Part shown: piece after piece, positions 15,701-18,035 of the stretch
How the letters are laid out: every line of letters starts with the position of its first letter
How positions within the stretch are numbered: the first letter of the stretch is position 1
Source: Pseudobdellovibrionaceae bacterium
GTDB taxonomy: Bacteria; Bdellovibrionota; Bdellovibrionia; Bdellovibrionales; JAMPXM01
Direction of reading: 5' to 3'
Length of the DNA stretch: 18,035 bases
Assembly: GCA_022843085.1 (NCBI GenBank)
Contig: JALHOI010000014.1
Location: 1-18,035, forward strand
Position numbers and translations under genes: made by a program
Notes under the pieces: generated by a model
The model's input: only the letters and a program-made list of their open reading frames with translations
Told to the model about the DNA's origin: nothing
Database searches by the model: none

Positions 15701-18035
15701 GTTTAAAGCCGATCGCACAATCCGGTGTGTATCGAATTCAGTATGAGACCGTCGATGATTTCGGAGCTAAGTTCAAAACCTCGAGGCCCTTTATTGTGGC
15801 GAGCGCCAAGCCCAATTTGTCTATCCCGCTGGTGTTTTTCGCCGAGAAGAGTTCGGTCGAAGTTGGCGATAAGGCCAAATTCTTTCTGCACTCTGGTCTC
15901 GTCAATCAGTCATTTCACATCGATATTTTTCGAGCCGGCCGACGGATAAGTCGCCGAATTTGGACGGTAGGAAAGGATCCCGCACTTTTTGAGGTGCCGG
16001 TCACAGCCGACGACCGCGGTGGGTTCACAGTGATCGTCCAGGGACTTCGCGATCACCAGCCGCTTCGAAGCGAAGTGACGATCGCTGTTCCGTGGACAGA
16101 TAAAACTCTTGCACTCGATTTTTCAACGTTTCGCGACAAATTGAGACCCGGTTCGACTGAAACCTTTAGGGTCACAGTCAAAACTCCCGACAAAAAGTTT
16201 CTGACAAGTGGCACCGCCGAAGTGCTGGCGTACATGTTTGATCGAAGCCTCGATTTGTTTGGTGCTCACGCTTACCCGGGTGTGTTGACGCTTTACCCCT
16301 CTCGTTCCGGCGCAACAGCGTGGAACACCACTCTTTCACACGCGACCGGACAGCACTGGCGCGGCAGCTGGAACAGCCGGCCGAACCCACCCTACCTGGT
16401 TCAAGACTCGCTTCTGTTTCATAATAATTATGGAATCGGTGGCCCAGGCCGGCGCGGTTCGATGGGGCGCCGTGGAACTGCGGGTGGAAGTCTCGCGGGT
16501 GGTGCGGCAACGAAGAGCGCGATTGCGGCCGATTCATCGGCCGAAGTGTCGATGATGTCGGCTTCTGCGCCCGCGCCGGCATCAAAAATAAATTTGTTCG
16601 GAACGCTCGGGAATCAAGTGAAGGATTCAGGTGGGGGCGACAAGAATACATCCGTAGATTCGTCAGATATTCGATCGAACTTTTCAGAGACTGCGTTCTT
16701 CCAGCCTCATTTGATTAGTGGAAAAGACGGAGTCGTAAGTTTCGAGTTCACCGTTCCAGATTCTGTTACGGCGTGGAACGTCTATGCGCACGCTTTGACT
16801 AAGGACATGCGTGGCGGATCGGTTCAAAAAGAAACCAAAGCAGTCAAAGATCTGATGGTCAGACCCTATGCTCCACGCTTTCTGCGCGAGGGAGACGAAG
16901 CCGAAATCAAAGTGGCGATCAACAACGCCTCGAGCGGCGCGATGACCGGCGAGCTCGTCTTTGACATCGAAGACCCTGAAAGCGGCAAGAGTGTCGCCGT
17001 GCTGTTTGGCTTGAAGCCTTCTGACTTGAAAAAGCCATTTACTGTGACGAAGCAAGGCACTACGACTGTCGGGTTTCCGCTAAAAGCCCCGCGTGGCGTT
17101 GCAAGCTTCGCCTTCAAAGTCACTGCGAAGAGTGGCAATTTGTCCGACGGCGAGCGACGTCCGTTTCCCGTGCTGCCAAGCCGGATGCATCTGGCCCAGT
17201 CGAGGTTTGCCGCGCTCAAAGACAAGTCAAAAAAAGTTCTCGAGTTCAAAGACTTGGCGGCCAGCGACGACGCCACACTTATCAACGAAAAAATGGTCGT
17301 GACTATTGATGCCCAACTTTTTTACGGGGTTCTTCAGTCGCTTCCTTACTTGATCACCTATCCGTACGAGTGTATCGAACAAACGTTGAACCGGTTTCTT
17401 GCGACCGGTGTTGTGTCGTCGGTATTCGATAAATTTCCTTCTGTCGCGAAGATGGCGAAAGATATGTCATCCCGCACAACTCAGTTTGAAAGTTTTGATT
17501 CGGCTGATGCCAATCGACGAATGACTCTCGAAGAAAGTCCGTGGCTTGAAAACGCAAAGGGCGGTGCTCAAGAAGCGAAAGAGCTTGCGCGAATCCTCGA
17601 CAGTCGCGTCGCGAAAGAAGAGCGCGAACGCGCGCTTGCAAAAATTCGAAAGATGCAGCTTTCGAACGGGGCCTTCCCGTGGTTTGAGGGAGGTCAGCCG
17701 GATCCGTTTATGACTCTTTACGTTCTCATGGGTTTTGGACGAGCCCTCGAATTCAAAGTCGATGTCCCGCGAGATGTGATCGTTCGAGCTTGGTCTTTTA
17801 CGCGCTCGTGGTTGGATCAGAATATCGAGCGAATGATGTCTGACAACTGCTGTTGGGAGACGATCACGCAGATTAACTACGCCATTAGTCTTTATCCCGA
17901 TCAAAGCTGGACGGCCCGGCAGTTTGACGAGGCCTATCGGAAAAAGCTTCTCGACTACAGCTTCTCTCACTGGAAAAACCATTCTCCGCTTCTGAAGGGC
18001 TATCTTGCGCTAACGCTGCAGCGAGCGGAACGAAA
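12751..18035 (+). CDS. Alpha-2-macroglobulin family protein with intact thioester (3' end cut off)
   Basis: The frame is open from ATG 12751 to the right edge, 1761 codons, with the C-terminus missing. GGGAG (12738-12742) lies eight bases before the ATG. The N-terminus is a Sec signal peptide (hydrophobic NFGFLFLALLFVVSIS, cleavage likely after about residue 34) without a lipobox, so the protein is probably soluble in the periplasm, unlike lipoprotein YfhM of E. coli. A helical region follows, then the macroglobulin domains: YRNLRKLYFRAY at 418, YTDRAVYRPGQ (625-635, MG2), VEEYKRPTFEA (718-728, MG3), YMFDRSLDLF (1161-1170), and the A2M core NFSETAFFQPHL then SFEFTVPDSVTAWNVYAHALTKDMRGG's stretch from about 1311. 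The thioester motif CIEQ (Cys1541-Gln1544) in YPYECIEQT is intact, followed by the start of the alpha-helical thioester domain. Bacterial members are thought to trap invading proteases covalently. It follows udk by 12 bases, so it probably shares that transcript. Confidence 0.95.
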   Translation, partial: MLARAQNFGFLFLALLFVVSISTPISSAAFASAKPAPSLPTPQTTAAATSGLWAEVDKLINEQKFQAALDKTREILNSAKQSAKNSPKNSPKNSPKNSESARVWSEAQIRASQLQVGLHGYEAAVRDLKDQAWPDDPSGRLLLNLYYAHSLMAYQQAYGWEISSREKTVSTEKVDLKAWTKGQIGEEISRNFDEIMKNSSSLSLPAPDFFGTYIQRNTYPKEVRPVLRDLVVYMAAQHLANAQYWTPRESNEVYKLDAEALTSRTPSERSAAADSTRHPIEKLASWLGEHALFHEKAGRREAALEARYVLFETLHTAMTESADRTILRRGLKSVQDKNRDLSWWARGQALVAEFIRNEDRPGRLIDVRREAEAGFKAYPESVGGKMCQTIVFDIDQPSYSMTSMSSDNLSKRSLLVQYRNLRKLYFRAYSFDLEANTKAVRNGANILSLELLRRSFLDSKLTPIAEWSVDLQATPDFSNHRKFVTPVLKKPGVYVIVSSSRSDFSGSNDIVQALPVVISDLVLATASSSTKSVEALVLSGEKGTTVSGAEVSLYRFAWNSASELVEKKVTTADGAVVFSEPSKSSQQYFSYFMVAKKGDHVALELDRLYFGTSSRVTSASASFVYTDRAVYRPGQKVFWKVAAYSGNPDTGQYKVASKGAVVSVQIYDPNNQVAEIKEVKVGEFGTASGQFIVPTGRPLGSWRVQSTGLHPGVAYVRVEEYKRPTFEASFKEAKEPLRLNRRVRLLGEAKYYFGQPVTGGSVSWQVTRREQVPDWWGYRSWGRGRSRFTNLVGQGETVASGTSELKADGTFEVEFTPSADERKAESSEGLTYNFAVEANVTDEGGETRTASRSFRLGFVSVEGTLNWSETYFKTDSPLKLSVSLRSLDGTSRSGRGKYRVFRLKQPLSASLPSELGRDSLNQVPDYSGATNAADFEKFGTPDDRKRARWETDFSWTTIASTWSDDIEIASGSLQHLEDGVAKLGLKPIAQSGVYRIQYETVDDFGAKFKTSRPFIVASAKPNLSIPLVFFAEKSSVEVGDKAKFFLHSGLVNQSFHIDIFRAGRRISRRIWTVGKDPALFEVPVTADDRGGFTVIVQGLRDHQPLRSEVTIAVPWTDKTLALDFSTFRDKLRPGSTETFRVTVKTPDKKFLTSGTAEVLAYMFDRSLDLFGAHAYPGVLTLYPSRSGATAWNTTLSHATGQHWRGSWNSRPNPPYLVQDSLLFHNNYGIGGPGRRGSMGRRGTAGGSLAGGAATKSAIAADSSAEVSMMSASAPAPASKINLFGTLGNQVKDSGGGDKNTSVDSSDIRSNFSETAFFQPHLISGKDGVVSFEFTVPDSVTAWNVYAHALTKDMRGGSVQKETKAVKDLMVRPYAPRFLREGDEAEIKVAINNASSGAMTGELVFDIEDPESGKSVAVLFGLKPSDLKKPFTVTKQGTTTVGFPLKAPRGVASFAFKVTAKSGNLSDGERRPFPVLPSRMHLAQSRFAALKDKSKKVLEFKDLAASDDATLINEKMVVTIDAQLFYGVLQSLPYLITYPYECIEQTLNRFLATGVVSSVFDKFPSVAKMAKDMSSRTTQFESFDSADANRRMTLEESPWLENAKGGAQEAKELARILDSRVAKEERERALAKIRKMQLSNGAFPWFEGGQPDPFMTLYVLMGFGRALEFKVDVPRDVIVRAWSFTRSWLDQNIERMMSDNCCWETITQINYAISLYPDQSWTARQFDEAYRKKLLDYSFSHWKNHSPLLKGYLALTLQRAER
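13000..13044 (+). repeat. 12-base in-frame tandem repeat encoding KNSP
   Basis: Three full 12-base units and a partial fourth (AAGAATTCGCCC, with AAA for AAG in the later copies) encode KNSPKNSPKNSPKNS at residues 84-98 of the alpha-2-macroglobulin. Because the unit is a multiple of three, changes in copy number would keep the frame. It lies in a linker in the N-terminal region, before the macroglobulin domains. Confidence 0.9.
16438..16680 (+). other. Low-complexity linker, candidate bait region of the alpha-2-macroglobulin
   Basis: Residues about 1230-1310 are Gly/Arg/Ser/Ala-rich and then Ser/Asp/Lys-rich (GGPGRRGSMGRRGTAGG, then SAPAPASK and KDSGGGDKN), with little hydrophobic core. They lie just upstream of the NFSETAFF start of the A2M core, about where protease-sensitive bait regions sit in this family. 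Exposed Arg and Lys residues would suit cleavage by trypsin-like proteases. The assignment is inferred from position and composition. Confidence 0.5.
17371..17382 (+). other. Thioester motif CIEQ of the alpha-2-macroglobulin
   Basis: Codons for Cys1541-Ile-Glu-Gln1544 in the context YPYECIEQT. In thioester A2Ms and complement C3 the Cys and Gln side chains form the internal beta-cysteinyl-gamma-glutamyl thioester that bonds covalently to the attacking protease. Both residues are present, so the trap should be functional. Confidence 0.88.

Noticed and set aside
16178..16651. 157-codon minus-strand open frame
   Set aside because: It is opposite the macroglobulin A2M-upstream and bait segment; low-complexity sequence on the plus strand explains the lack of stops.
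17467..17982. 171-codon minus-strand open frame near the right edge
   Set aside because: It is a shadow of the alpha-2-macroglobulin thioester domain; the plus frame is continuous and matches family motifs there.

Overview
The window comes from a Gram-negative bacterium of moderate GC content. It has two lipoboxed lipoproteins, one with a barrel-like C-terminus, and a huge exported alpha-2-macroglobulin. The gene style (compact, many exported proteins, PEGA lipoprotein, PPK2, EcsC, TTG starts) would suit Bdellovibrionota or another delta-like lineage, but this is an impression and not a demonstrated assignment. Coding density is very high: no gap between genes exceeds about 180 bases. No tRNA, rRNA, CRISPR array, insertion sequence or clear rho-independent terminator was seen.

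Layout. (1) 1-648, minus: 5' part of a lipoprotein running off the left edge. (2) 783-3003, plus: a PEGA-type lipoprotein followed at once by a PPK2-family polyphosphate kinase. Its stop codon overlaps that of a convergent ABC-F ATPase (3000-4967, minus), which lies 77 bases downstream of a hemolysin III/PAQR-type membrane protein (5045-5770, minus). (3) 5866-6399, plus: a small exported protein of unknown function. (4) 6406-7263, minus: an EcsC-family protein, divergent from the main operon. (5) 7445-12738, plus: five tightly packed genes, namely a methylmalonate-semialdehyde-type aldehyde dehydrogenase, URC1 (a GTP cyclohydrolase II relative), URC4 (DUF1688), a uracil phosphoribosyltransferase and a uridine kinase. 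(6) 12751 to the right edge, plus: 1761 codons of a thioester-containing alpha-2-macroglobulin, 12 bases after the kinase and probably in the same transcript. It is cut off by the window end.

The centrepiece is the five-gene set, best read as a bacterial version of the URC uracil/uridine catabolic route, known genetically from the yeast Lachancea kluyveri. The phosphoribosyltransferase and the kinase both converge on UMP from uracil and uridine. URC1 and URC4 would open and dismantle the ring at the nucleotide level. The aldehyde dehydrogenase has the hallmarks of the CoA-acylating malonate/methylmalonate semialdehyde family and would turn a C3 semialdehyde into acetyl-CoA. No recognisable urea-handling gene, transporter or regulator is in the window. 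The pathway reading is inference from gene content. The family assignments rest on motifs visible in the sequence.
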